A stretch of 6,544 bases of DNA from Sphingobacteriaceae bacterium (GTDB lineage Bacteria; Bacteroidota; Bacteroidia; Sphingobacteriales; Sphingobacteriaceae). The notes under the pieces were generated by a model, which had not been told where the DNA came from, ran no database searches, and saw nothing but the letters and a program-made list of their open reading frames with translations. This document shows positions 1 through 6,544 of the stretch, piece after piece. The DNA lies in the NCBI GenBank assembly GCA_947478315.1, contig CANJWF010000071.1, positions 1-6,544 of the forward strand, in the 5' to 3' direction. Numbering within the stretch: the first letter of the stretch is position 1; each line of letters starts with the position of its first letter. A program made the translations under genes and the position numbers.

Positions 1-1643
1 ATGACCGAAAAATGTTACATGATATTTTTATTCCTATTGGAGATATAAAGGGTGCTGAAAATGGAGATAAAGCAATTGCCGAAATTGTAGAATGGCCTCA
101 TGATGCTAAAAATCCTATCGGTAAGATTAAACACGTTTTAGGAAAGCAAGGGGAGAATAATACAGAAATGACGGCTATTTTGGCAGAATATGGGTTTCCT
201 TTAGCTTTTCCGAAAGAGGTAGAACAAGAGGCCACCGCCATCTTAGATGAAATACCATCGAATGAAATAATGCGTAGGCGAGACTTTAGAAAGGTTACTA
301 CTTTTACCATCGACCCCGAGGATGCAAAAGATTTTGATGATGCGATTTCTTTTGTTGCGCTCGAAAATGGGCATGTAGAGATAGGAATTCACATAGCGGA
401 TGTATCTCATTATGTTCAGGTAGATTCGGCTTTGGATAAAGAGGCCTACGAACGAGGAACTTCGGTTTATTTAGTAGATAGGGTTATTCCTATGCTTCCT
501 GAACACTTATCAAATGGCTTATGTTCTTTGAGACCCCATGAAGATAAACTTTGTTTTTCGGCAATTTTCGAAATGGATGCACAGGCTCGTGTGGTTAACG
601 AATGGTTTGGTAAAACAGTCATTCATTCCGACAGAAGATTTACTTACGAAGAAGTACAACAAATATTAGAGGGACAAAGTGGAGATTTTGACGATGAATT
701 AAATACGTTGAACCAATACGCTCATATTTTGCGTCAAGAACGCTTTAAAAAAGGTTCTATTAACTTCGAAACGGAAGAAGTGAAATTCAAATTAGATGCA
801 AACGGCAAGCCTATAGGAGTCTACGTCAAGGAACGGAAAGATGCCCATAAATTGGTAGAAGAATTTATGCTGTTAGCGAATAAAAAAGTAGCCGAATTTG
901 TCGCTAAAATGGGTAAAAAGCGGAATAGTTATGGTTTTGTATATAGAACTCATGATGCCCCTAATGAGGATAATTTAGCCACATTTTCTCAATTTGCGGC
1001 CCGATTTGGGTACAAAATTAGCACGAAATCACATCGTGAAATTTCGCAATCGCTGAATAAATTGATGGATGATGTAGTGGGAAAAAAGGAACAAAATGTT
1101 TTATCACAGCTCGCCATTCGAACGATGGCAAAAGCCATCTACACTACTGAAAAAACCATGCATTATGGTTTGGCATTTGATTTTTACACACACTTTACCT
1201 CGCCCATCCGTCGTTATCCAGATGTGATGGTTCATCGTTTATTGGAGTATTATTTATCGGGAGGTAAGCCTGTTGAAGTACTTGAATTAGAAAAAAAATG
1301 TCAACATGCCTCTCAAAAGGAACGCAAGGCTGCCGATGCAGAACGAGCTTCTATAAAATATAAGCAAGCCGAATTTTTGAGCGAACATTTAGGGCAAGTT
1401 TATGATGGAATTATCGCAGGGGTTACCGAATGGGGTATGTACGTAGAGTTAGCAGAAAATAAATGCGAAGGGATGGTTAAATTACGTGAGATTACAGATG
1501 ATTTTTATGTTTTAGACCAAAAAAATTATTGTATTACGGGTCAACGTAAGAAAAAAGTATATCAGTTAGGCGATAACGTTCAAGTAAAAGTTAAAAATGT
1601 TAATCTGCCTAAAAGGCAAATAGACTTGACGCTGATAAGTTAA
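1..1643 (+). CDS. rnr: Ribonuclease R, 3' part (5' end cut by window edge)
   Basis: This is a processive 3'-to-5' exoribonuclease of the RNase II/RNB family, which degrades structured RNA in the cytoplasm. The reading frame is open from base 3. The ATG at base 12 is internal, because the family's second cold-shock domain is already under way there (DIFIP, then GAENGDK). Counting residues from that Met: end of the cold-shock domain to about 45; the linker EYGFPLAFPKEVEQEA, typical of RNase R; then the RNB catalytic domain from about 90. The RNB domain has the metal-binding acidic cluster TIDPEDAKDFDD (99-110), HIADVSHYV (127-135), and TSPIRRYPD (396-404) with the catalytic Arg region. A C-terminal S1 RNA-binding domain lies at about 460-541. 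The protein stops right after S1, without the Lys-rich tail of E. coli RNase R. Family members are usually 700-800 residues, so roughly 170-200 N-terminal residues lie outside the window. There is no frameshift or lost catalytic residue. Confidence 0.95.
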   Translation, partial: DRKMLHDIFIPIGDIKGAENGDKAIAEIVEWPHDAKNPIGKIKHVLGKQGENNTEMTAILAEYGFPLAFPKEVEQEATAILDEIPSNEIMRRRDFRKVTTFTIDPEDAKDFDDAISFVALENGHVEIGIHIADVSHYVQVDSALDKEAYERGTSVYLVDRVIPMLPEHLSNGLCSLRPHEDKLCFSAIFEMDAQARVVNEWFGKTVIHSDRRFTYEEVQQILEGQSGDFDDELNTLNQYAHILRQERFKKGSINFETEEVKFKLDANGKPIGVYVKERKDAHKLVEEFMLLANKKVAEFVAKMGKKRNSYGFVYRTHDAPNEDNLATFSQFAARFGYKISTKSHREISQSLNKLMDDVVGKKEQNVLSQLAIRTMAKAIYTTEKTMHYGLAFDFYTHFTSPIRRYPDVMVHRLLEYYLSGGKPVEVLELEKKCQHASQKERKAADAERASIKYKQAEFLSEHLGQVYDGIIAGVTEWGMYVELAENKCEGMVKLREITDDFYVLDQKNYCITGQRKKKVYQLGDNVQVKVKNVNLPKRQIDLTLIS

Positions 1644-1691
1644 TCGCAGTAAGTATCATTACAAATATCGAATTCTCTTTTATAATTACGT

Positions 1692-2669
1692 ATGTTTAGT
1701 ATAGAACAATCTATTAAAGACCAATTTGTAGCAGTAGCTAATCATATTTCGTATCCCTTATTTCCAGAAAATCTCTATACACCCATTCAATACATCAACA
1801 CGTTAGGGGGGAAACGTTTAAGACCTTTGCTGTTGCTATTGGCAAATGATTTATTTGGCGGGAAAATAGAGCAGGCGATGCCTGCGGCTTTGGCTGTAGA
1901 ATGGTTTCATAATTTCACCTTAATGCACGATGACATTATGGATAATGCACCTATGCGGAGAGGTAATGCTACTGTGCATGTTAAATGGGATACCAATACA
2001 GCTATTCTTTCGGGCGATGTTATGTTGGTAAAAGCCTATCAGTTTTTACAGGAATTACACCCAACAGTTTTGCCGCAAGTTTTTACCCTATTTAATCAAA
2101 CGGCTGTAGAAGTTTGTGAAGGGCAACAATTGGATATGAACTTTGAACACAGGAACGAGGTAGATGTTGAGGAATATTTACAAATGATTCGACTTAAAAC
2201 TTCGGTATTGCTAGCGGCTTCGCTGAAAATGGGAGCTATTATAGCTGGAGCAAATTCTAAGGATGCAGATTTGTTGTATCAAGTGGGCGAAAATGTAGGT
2301 ATCGCATTTCAATTACAGGATGATTTATTGGATGTTTATGGTAATCCTAGTCAATTTGGAAAGCAAGTTGGGGGAGATATTTTGGCTAACAAAAAAACTT
2401 TTTTGCTATTACAAGCTCAACGTCGCGCTAGTTTAGAACAACAAAAACAAATTGATTATTGGCTTCAAAAAACTTCATTTGAGCCTTTAGAAAAGATCAA
2501 TGCAATGGTTGGGCTTTATGAGCAATTGAATATTCGTGCTATCGTTCTTGAGCAGATTAATTATTATACGAATGGTGCTTTAGAGGCATTGACTGCAATA
2601 GATTTACCAAAGTCACATAAACTTCGTTTAGAACAACTTTTGTTTCAACTGTTAGTTCGAGAACATTAA
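1692..2669 (+). CDS. All-trans polyprenyl diphosphate synthase (polyprenyl synthetase family)
   Basis: This head-to-tail prenyltransferase condenses isopentenyl diphosphate onto an allylic diphosphate. In bacteria the products feed menaquinone side chains or carrier lipids. The 325-residue length is normal. Visible motifs are GGKRLRP (39-45), the first Asp-rich motif DDIMD (80-84) followed by MRRG (88-91), the KT pair (169-170), the second Asp-rich motif LQDDLLD (208-214), and GGDILANKKT (227-236). The first Asp-rich motif lacks the two-residue insertion of the E. coli FPP synthase type. Phe75 sits five residues before it, where long-chain synthases often have Ala. By the known chain-length rules this favours a short or medium product (GGPP-like), but the actual length cannot be read from sequence, so no symbol is given. 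The start at 1692 is the first Met and fits the family; no clear Shine-Dalgarno precedes it. It lies 48 bp after rnr with no strong terminator between them, so co-transcription is likely. Confidence 0.93.
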   Translation: MFSIEQSIKDQFVAVANHISYPLFPENLYTPIQYINTLGGKRLRPLLLLLANDLFGGKIEQAMPAALAVEWFHNFTLMHDDIMDNAPMRRGNATVHVKWDTNTAILSGDVMLVKAYQFLQELHPTVLPQVFTLFNQTAVEVCEGQQLDMNFEHRNEVDVEEYLQMIRLKTSVLLAASLKMGAIIAGANSKDADLLYQVGENVGIAFQLQDDLLDVYGNPSQFGKQVGGDILANKKTFLLLQAQRRASLEQQKQIDYWLQKTSFEPLEKINAMVGLYEQLNIRAIVLEQINYYTNGALEALTAIDLPKSHKLRLEQLLFQLLVREH

Positions 2670-2732
2670 CGTACAAACTATAATTTTTTTAGTATCTAAG
2701 CATCAAAGTTCCGATATTGCGGCGTTTTTTAT

Positions 2733-2781
2733 AAATGACGGATAGTTTGTTTTTATTATCAATTAACTACCCGTCATTTTT
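2733..2781 (+). terminator. Probable intrinsic terminator after the prenyl synthase gene
   Basis: The arms are AAATGACGGATAGTT (2733-2747) and AACTACCCGTCATTT (2765-2779). They pair over 15 positions with one A/C mismatch (2742 with 2770), around a 17-nt loop. A run of five T (2777-2781) ends the structure on the + strand. It sits 63 bp after the prenyl synthase stop, in the right orientation to end the rnr-prenyl synthase transcript. The loop is large and the outer stem is AT-rich. The mismatch becomes a G-U wobble on the - strand, so an alternative reading is a palindromic repeat rather than a terminator. Confidence 0.45.
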
Positions 2782-2801
2782 ACCTAAACGAATCATTGTT
2801 T

Positions 2802-2868
2802 TCAGATGAAACCGACATGTAGTGTCTACACAAAGTGGGAATGAAAATTGTTAGGAGATTCCATCTGA
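2802..2868. repeat. Inverted repeat pair TCAGATG / CATCTGA
   Basis: TCAGATGAAA (2802-2811) is the inverted partner of TTCCATCTGA (2859-2868), matching at 9 of 10 positions and enclosing about 47 bp. Inside lies the short perfect hairpin TGTAG-tgt-CTACA (2818-2830). The left arm recurs as a direct copy: CAGATGAA at 2803-2810 reappears at 2936-2943, followed in both cases by a nearby CATG. It could be a decayed small palindromic element or part of the untranslated leader. The arms are short enough that chance is possible. Confidence 0.3.
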
Positions 2869-2882
2869 CCATTTAAACTTGC

Positions 2883-2962
2883 GAAGTTCATGAATGAGTG
2901 CTATAAAAAACTAAACACTAACGAATAATTATTTACAGATGAAGTGCCCATGAGCGAGTGCT
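2883..2962. repeat. Degenerate direct repeat A, two copies
   Basis: Copy one at 2883-2902 reads GAAGTTCATGAATGAGTGCT. Copy two at 2941-2962 begins GAAGTGCCCATGAGCGAGTG and ends CT. They align throughout with a 2-base gap and three mismatches. Each contains an ATG followed by an NNC-GAG-TGC pattern, so both would begin a tiny ORF with M-(N/S)-E-C. TTCATGAAT in copy one is nearly palindromic and recurs as ATTCATGAAT at 3005-3014. Confidence 0.5.
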
Positions 2963-3044
2963 TACCAATCGATGGTAAAATACTTTACATAATCAGCGCT
3001 GCGCATTCATGAATACCATGAAAGATAAAACACTAATGAATAAT
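2913..3044. repeat. Direct repeat B, two copies
   Basis: AAACACTAACGAATAAT (2913-2929) and AAACACTAATGAATAAT (3028-3044) match at 16 of 17 positions, 115 bp apart. Both copies are preceded by an A-rich stretch. With repeats A and C they form the order A, B, A', C, B', C' across about 190 bp, which suggests partial duplication and shuffling of one ancestral intergenic unit. Confidence 0.55.
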
Positions 3045-3070
3045 AGGTTCGGCATAATCAGTGCTTCGCA
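2988..3070. repeat. Direct repeat C, two copies
   Basis: CATAATCAGCGCTGCGCA (2988-3005) and CATAATCAGTGCTTCGCA (3053-3070) match at 16 of 18 positions, 65 bp apart. Both are followed within a few bases by TTCAT. CTTCGCA in the second copy (3064-3070) is also the inverted partner of TGCGAAG at 2880-2886, at the front edge of repeat A. Both copies fall in the same phase of two separate small ORFs, giving IISAAHS and IISASQS. Confidence 0.55.
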
Positions 3071-3107
3071 GTCCGTTCATATCTTAAAAAAAACAATTAT
3101 ATCCTGA
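3018..3107 (+). CDS. Possible 29-codon upstream ORF overlapping the thrA start
   Basis: An ATG at 3018 opens a 29-residue frame (MKDKTLMNNRFG, then IISASQSVHILKKTIIS) that ends in TGA at 3105-3107. It shares its final A with the thrA ATG in a TGATG junction, the form usual for translational coupling. Five of 29 residues are Ile and two are Thr, which recalls the Thr/Ile-rich leader peptides of enterobacterial thr operons. Against it: there is no Shine-Dalgarno, half of it is made of repeats B and C, Ile is common in AT-rich chance ORFs, and I see no terminator-antiterminator pair between it and thrA. It may be chance. Confidence 0.22.
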   Translation: MKDKTLMNNRFGIISASQSVHILKKTIIS

Positions 3108-5563
3108 TGAAAGTTTTAAAATTTGGAGGAAGTTCGGTTGCCTCTGCCGAAAATATAGAAAAAGTAGTCGCTATTGTGCAGGCTAAATCTGCTGGTCAAC
3201 CCGTGGTGTTAGTAGTTTCAGCCTTAGGAGGTATTACCGATTGTTTAATTAACATTGGGAAATCTGCGGAACAAGGGGATGAAACATACAAGCAGCAATT
3301 GATTCAAATAGAGCAACGTCATATAGACACGATTCGGTTATTGATTCCTGTTGCGATTCAAAGTGCTGTGATTAGCGAAGTTAAAAAGCATCTCAATAAT
3401 TTAGAAAATATATTGGAGGGGGTTTTTTTAATCGGGGAACTTTCTGCAAAAACATTAGATAAGATAGTTTCTTTTGGAGAATTATTATCGTCATACATCG
3501 TTTCTCAAAAATTGAAAGTATCGGGGTTAGATAGTAGTTGGAAAGACGCTAAAAATTTCATTAAAACGGATGCTAATTATGGAAATGCTAGCGTAGATTT
3601 TGAATTAACAAATAGCTTGATTCGAGAACAACTCTTGGCAGACGACGTTAAGGTGGTGGTGGTACCTGGATTTGTTGCTTCGAATAAGCAACAGATTACT
3701 ACCACTTTGGGTAGAGGAGGCTCAGATTATACTGCCGCTATTATTGCAGCCGCATTGGGGGCAGAAGATTTAGAAATTTGGACAGATGTAAGTGGGATGA
3801 TGACAGCAGACCCGCGTGTAGTTTCTCAAGCATATACCATTAAACGTATATCTTATCAAGAAGCAATGGAATTATCTCATTTTGGTGCAAAAGTTATTTA
3901 TCCACCTACTATACAGCCTGTTATGGATGCGGGAATACCCGTTTGGATTAAAAATACTTTTGCCCCATCAGATGTAGGTACTGTTATAGAGAACGAACAA
4001 ATTCAAGAAAACAATAAAAATGCTACTGTTACGGGTATTTCTAGTATAAATCAAATTAGTTTGCTGAATTTGGAAGGTGCAGGCATGGTGGGTATTCCAG
4101 GTATTTCTAAAAGATTATTTGGCGCTTTAGCACAAGCTCAAATCAATGTTATTTTAATCACGCAGGCCTCCTCCGAACACTCTATTTGTGTTGCAGTAAA
4201 AACAGAGGATGCCGATACAGCCAAACGTGCTGTTGATGAAGAGTTTTCGACGGAAATTAATCATAAAAAAATATCACCCTTAATTATCGAGTCAGGGTTG
4301 AGTGTCGTTGCCTTAGTGGGCGATCAAATGCGTCATAAGCCAGGTATTAGTGGTAAAATGTTTTCTTGTTTGGGTAAAAATGGCATTAATATTAGAGCTA
4401 TTTCTCAAGGCTCTTCCGAACGTAATATCTCTGCGATTATTAGTTATTCAGTTATTAAAAAAGCGTTAAATGCTTTACATGAAGAATTTTTCGAACAGCC
4501 TCTAAAACAGATTAATTTATTTTTAGCTGGAGTGGGTAACGTTGGAGGCAAGTTGTTGGAACAAATCGAACAACAATCTACTATTCTGAAAAACGATTTA
4601 AAACTTAATATCCGTGTTATAGGTATGGCTAATAGTAAAGTCATGCTTTTTGATGAAGAAGGTATTTCTCTTGCTAACTGGCGGTCTGTTTTAGTTGAAA
4701 AAGGAATCCCCTTAAATTTAAACACGTATGCACAAAAAGTATTTGATATGAATATGCGTAACAGCATTTTCGTTGATAATACTGCTCATCAAGAAATAGC
4801 CAATTTATACGAGCTTTTTTTGAAAAATAGTGTGTCGGTAGTAGCGAGCAATAAAATAGCTTGTTCGTCACCCTATTCGTCTTATAAATCTTTGAAAACG
4901 GCAGCTTTGAATCATCACGTATCGTTTTGTTACGAAACAAATGTAGGAGCAGGTTTACCCATCATAGGAACCTTAGCTGATATGGTGAAAAGTGGAGATC
5001 AAATCATTAGTATTAAGGCAGTGCTTTCAGGTACGATGAATTTCGTTTTTAGTAATTTTATTTCTGGAGTTAAGTTTGTGGATGTAGTGAAGCAGGCGCA
5101 ACAGGAAGGATATACAGAACCAGACCCTCGCATTGATTTAAGCGGAGTTGACGTTGCTCGTAAAATACTGATTTTAGCAAGGGAATGTGGGGCAGAAATG
5201 GATTTGCAAGCAGTTGAAAATGCACCTTTTATGCCTGAAGATTGTTTGTCTACAACCTCTGTGGAAGCGTTTTATGAAAAATTAAATCAATATACAACGC
5301 ATTTCGATAATATGAGAGAAGAAGCTGATAAGAAAGGAAAACGACTGAAATATGTGGCGACGTTCGAAAATGGCAAAGCCAAGGTGGGAGTAGAGGCGGT
5401 AGATGTAAATCATCCTTTCTATAATTTAGCAGGGAAAGATAATATGGTTATTTTTTCTACGACTAGGTATAAAGACCAACCAATGATTGTGAAAGGAGCG
5501 GGTGCTGGAGCAGATGTAACGGCTTCAGGTGTTTTTGCAGATATTATTCGATCTGTAAGATAA
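3107..5563 (+). CDS. thrA: Bifunctional aspartokinase / homoserine dehydrogenase
   Basis: This enzyme carries out the first and third steps of the aspartate route to threonine: ATP-dependent phosphorylation of aspartate, and NAD(P)H-dependent reduction of aspartate semialdehyde to homoserine. At 818 residues it is almost the length of E. coli ThrA (820). The aspartokinase half shows KFGGSSVA (5-12), GRGGSDYTAA (202-211) and WTDVSGMMTADPR (225-237). Two ACT-type regulatory regions follow at about 313-390 and 395-460, the usual site of threonine feedback. The dehydrogenase half has the nucleotide-binding GVGNVGG (475-481), ASNK (580-583), SGTMNFVFSNF (641-651) and GYTEPDPRIDLSGVDVARK (668-686). 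That last stretch keeps the residues corresponding to yeast Glu208, Asp214, Asp219 and Lys223 (here E671, D677, D682, K686). GAGAGADVTASGVFADI closes the C-terminus. The start at 3107 fits because MKVLKFGG is the family N-terminus; no Shine-Dalgarno is visible. It overlaps thrB by one base. Both catalytic halves look intact. Confidence 0.97.
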   Translation: MKVLKFGGSSVASAENIEKVVAIVQAKSAGQPVVLVVSALGGITDCLINIGKSAEQGDETYKQQLIQIEQRHIDTIRLLIPVAIQSAVISEVKKHLNNLENILEGVFLIGELSAKTLDKIVSFGELLSSYIVSQKLKVSGLDSSWKDAKNFIKTDANYGNASVDFELTNSLIREQLLADDVKVVVVPGFVASNKQQITTTLGRGGSDYTAAIIAAALGAEDLEIWTDVSGMMTADPRVVSQAYTIKRISYQEAMELSHFGAKVIYPPTIQPVMDAGIPVWIKNTFAPSDVGTVIENEQIQENNKNATVTGISSINQISLLNLEGAGMVGIPGISKRLFGALAQAQINVILITQASSEHSICVAVKTEDADTAKRAVDEEFSTEINHKKISPLIIESGLSVVALVGDQMRHKPGISGKMFSCLGKNGINIRAISQGSSERNISAIISYSVIKKALNALHEEFFEQPLKQINLFLAGVGNVGGKLLEQIEQQSTILKNDLKLNIRVIGMANSKVMLFDEEGISLANWRSVLVEKGIPLNLNTYAQKVFDMNMRNSIFVDNTAHQEIANLYELFLKNSVSVVASNKIACSSPYSSYKSLKTAALNHHVSFCYETNVGAGLPIIGTLADMVKSGDQIISIKAVLSGTMNFVFSNFISGVKFVDVVKQAQQEGYTEPDPRIDLSGVDVARKILILARECGAEMDLQAVENAPFMPEDCLSTTSVEAFYEKLNQYTTHFDNMREEADKKGKRLKYVATFENGKAKVGVEAVDVNHPFYNLAGKDNMVIFSTTRYKDQPMIVKGAGAGADVTASGVFADIIRSVR

Positions 5564-6501
5564 TGATGTTTGAATCGAAGAAAATTTCTGTACATGCCCC
5601 TGCTACAGTAGCCAATGTTGCCTGTGGTTTTGATACGTTAGGTTTTGCTTTAAGTCATCCTTTTGATGAGATGACACTTACTTTGACCGATACAGGATCG
5701 GTTGTTATTTCAGAGATAACGGGTGGCTTTGACCTGCCTTGCGAGGCGGAAAAAAATGTAGCTGGGGTAGCTTTACTATCATTAATGGCTGCCTTGGATG
5801 ATAAGCATATAGGTTTCGATATTACCATCCAAAAAAATATTAAGCCAGGTAGTGGCATTGGTTCTAGTTCAGCTAGTGCTGCGGGTGCTGTCGTTGCTGC
5901 TAATCATTTAATAGGGGGAAAATTTTCTGCTTTGCAATTGATTGAGTTTGCTATGCAAGGTGAAAAATTGGCTTCAGGAACTGCGCATGCAGATAATGTT
6001 GCTCCTGCGGTAATGGGAGGCTTTACGTTGGTACGTTCTAATTGCCCGTTGGATGTAGTTAAGTTACCTGTTCCACCTAATTTATATGCGGTTGTTATTC
6101 ACCCATTAATTGAGGTTAAAACATCTGATGCTCGCAAAATTTTAAAAACCCATGTTAGTTTAAAAGATGCAGTTACCCAGTGGAGTAATGTTGGAGGATT
6201 GGTTGCGGGGTTGTTTATGTCTGACTATGGCTTAATAGCTCGTTCGTTACAAGATGTGATAGTGGAGCCTATTCGCTCTATTTTGATTCCTGCTTTTGAT
6301 GAATTAAAGCAACGATGCTTGTCTGCGGGGGCTTTAGGTGGAGGAATTTCAGGCTCGGGTCCATCTGTGTTTATGTTATGTGATGGATTAGAAAAGGCAC
6401 AACTTGTTGAAAAAGCGATGCAAGCAGTATATAGTCAATTAGCTGTTTCTTATGAAACTCATGTTTCTCCTATTGGTCAGCAAGGTGTGTTGGTATGCTA
6501 A
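5563..6501 (+). CDS. thrB: Homoserine kinase (GHMP kinase family)
   Basis: This cytoplasmic enzyme transfers phosphate from ATP to homoserine, making O-phosphohomoserine, the substrate of threonine synthase. Its 312 residues match the family. The N-terminus has HAPATVANVACGFDTLGFAL (11-30). The GHMP phosphate-binding loop is PGSGIGSSSASAAG (95-108). GTAHADNVAPAVMGG (139-153) and the C-terminal GALGGGISGSGPSVF (256-270) are also typical. The start codon overlaps the thrA stop in a TAATG junction, which implies one mRNA and coupled translation. A second ATG follows at once (5566), so the first residue could be either Met. It directly follows the enzyme that makes its substrate. A threonine synthase gene is expected next; the 43 bp remaining are too few to confirm it. 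Confidence 0.96.
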   Translation: MMFESKKISVHAPATVANVACGFDTLGFALSHPFDEMTLTLTDTGSVVISEITGGFDLPCEAEKNVAGVALLSLMAALDDKHIGFDITIQKNIKPGSGIGSSSASAAGAVVAANHLIGGKFSALQLIEFAMQGEKLASGTAHADNVAPAVMGGFTLVRSNCPLDVVKLPVPPNLYAVVIHPLIEVKTSDARKILKTHVSLKDAVTQWSNVGGLVAGLFMSDYGLIARSLQDVIVEPIRSILIPAFDELKQRCLSAGALGGGISGSGPSVFMLCDGLEKAQLVEKAMQAVYSQLAVSYETHVSPIGQQGVLVC

Positions 6502-6544
6502 GTTATTATCGAATGAGGCATTTGCTAAGGTAAAATTCGATGCA
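6502..6544 (+). other. Short tail after thrB, possibly leading into thrC
   Basis: Only 43 bp remain. AAGG at 6527-6530 lies nine bases before an ATG at 6540-6542, followed by CA, so a protein beginning Met-Gln or Met-His could start here. Threonine synthases often begin with Met, one or two residues and then YYS, so this would fit thrC, but only two codons can be seen. The + strand frame beginning at 6461 inside thrB is also open to the window end and cannot be excluded. No terminator is seen after thrB. Confidence 0.25.

Larger units (their letters stand above)
2670..3106. other. 437-bp intergenic region between prenyl synthase and thrA
   Basis: No family-recognisable gene lies here on either strand. 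From left to right it holds a T7 run (2684-2690), a T6 run after a GC-rich patch (2725-2730), a long hairpin (2733-2779), a small perfect hairpin TGTAG-tgt-CTACA (2818-2830), and a series of degenerate repeats from about 2802 to 3070. A hairpin with a 6-bp stem and 5-nt loop lies at 2962-2978. The promoter of the thr operon must lie here if the operon is not read through from upstream. I could not find a convincing Bacteroidota-type promoter (TTTG, then TAnnTTTG at about 19-21 bp spacing). Confidence 0.7.

Noticed and set aside
12..1643. ATG at base 12 as the true start of a short RNase R
   Set aside because: The frame is open upstream to the window edge, and the residues before and after this Met match the middle of the second cold-shock domain, so the gene is simply cut by the window.
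1659..1692. TTACAA (about 1659) and TATAAT (1681-1686) resembling a sigma70-type promoter before the prenyl synthase
   Set aside because: TATAAT ends five bases before the ATG, which would leave almost no leader. Bacteroidota promoters also follow a different consensus, and this is an AT-rich spacer where such matches are expected by chance.
2651..2690. GTTAGT/ATTAAC stem over the prenyl synthase stop codon, with T7 at 2684-2690, as a terminator
   Set aside because: The stem is short, AT-rich and includes a G-U pair, and the T run begins 13 bases after the stem rather than directly after it.
2711..2730. CCG-atattg-CGG followed by CG and T6 as a terminator
   Set aside because: The stem is only three base pairs and cannot be extended; the hairpin at 2733-2781 is a much better candidate.
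2847..2881. ATTG (2847-2850) and TAAACTTG (2874-2881) as a Bacteroidota-type promoter for thrA
   Set aside because: The second box matches TAnnTTTG at all but one fixed position, but the spacer of 23 bp is longer than the usual 19-21 and the first box is weak. It is also over 200 bp from thrA. Kept only as a weak possibility.
2950..3012. 20-codon ORF with four Ile as a classical thr attenuator leader peptide
   Set aside because: It has no Thr codons, no Shine-Dalgarno and no following terminator-antiterminator structure; its sequence is mostly repeats A and C.
4444..4940. Overlapping - strand open frames inside thrA
   Set aside because: They lie antisense to conserved dehydrogenase sequence, resemble no family, and are composition shadows of the real gene.

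Overview
This is an AT-rich window of conserved housekeeping genes, all on the + strand, most likely from the Bacteroidota (a sphingobacterial, cytophagal or related lineage; I cannot go lower). That placement is inference. It rests on the protein styles (RNase R, an all-trans polyprenyl synthetase with an HNFTLMHDDIMD core, a fused aspartokinase-homoserine dehydrogenase followed by thrB), on the mostly absent Shine-Dalgarno sequences, and on AT-rich starts. I see no mobile element, CRISPR array, tRNA or rRNA, and no undescribed multi-gene system.

Layout. Bases 1-1643 are the 3' three quarters of a ribonuclease R gene (rnr), cut by the left edge. After 48 bp without a clear terminator comes a 325-residue polyprenyl diphosphate synthase (1692-2669). 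Next is a 437-bp gap (2670-3106). It holds one probable terminator hairpin (2733-2781), then about 270 bp of degenerate direct and inverted short repeats, and a possible 29-codon ORF whose TGA overlaps the next start codon. Then come thrA (3107-5563, bifunctional aspartokinase I/homoserine dehydrogenase I) and thrB (5563-6501, homoserine kinase), overlapping by one base. The last 43 bp run toward what may be thrC.

How they work together. ThrA catalyses the first and third steps from aspartate towards threonine (aspartate to aspartyl phosphate, and aspartate semialdehyde to homoserine). ThrB phosphorylates homoserine, and threonine synthase (ThrC, expected downstream) would finish the route. 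The rnr-prenyltransferase pair is a separate unit serving RNA turnover and isoprenoid (quinone or carrier lipid) chain synthesis. The repeat-rich gap between the two units is the only part of the window not explained by ordinary genes.
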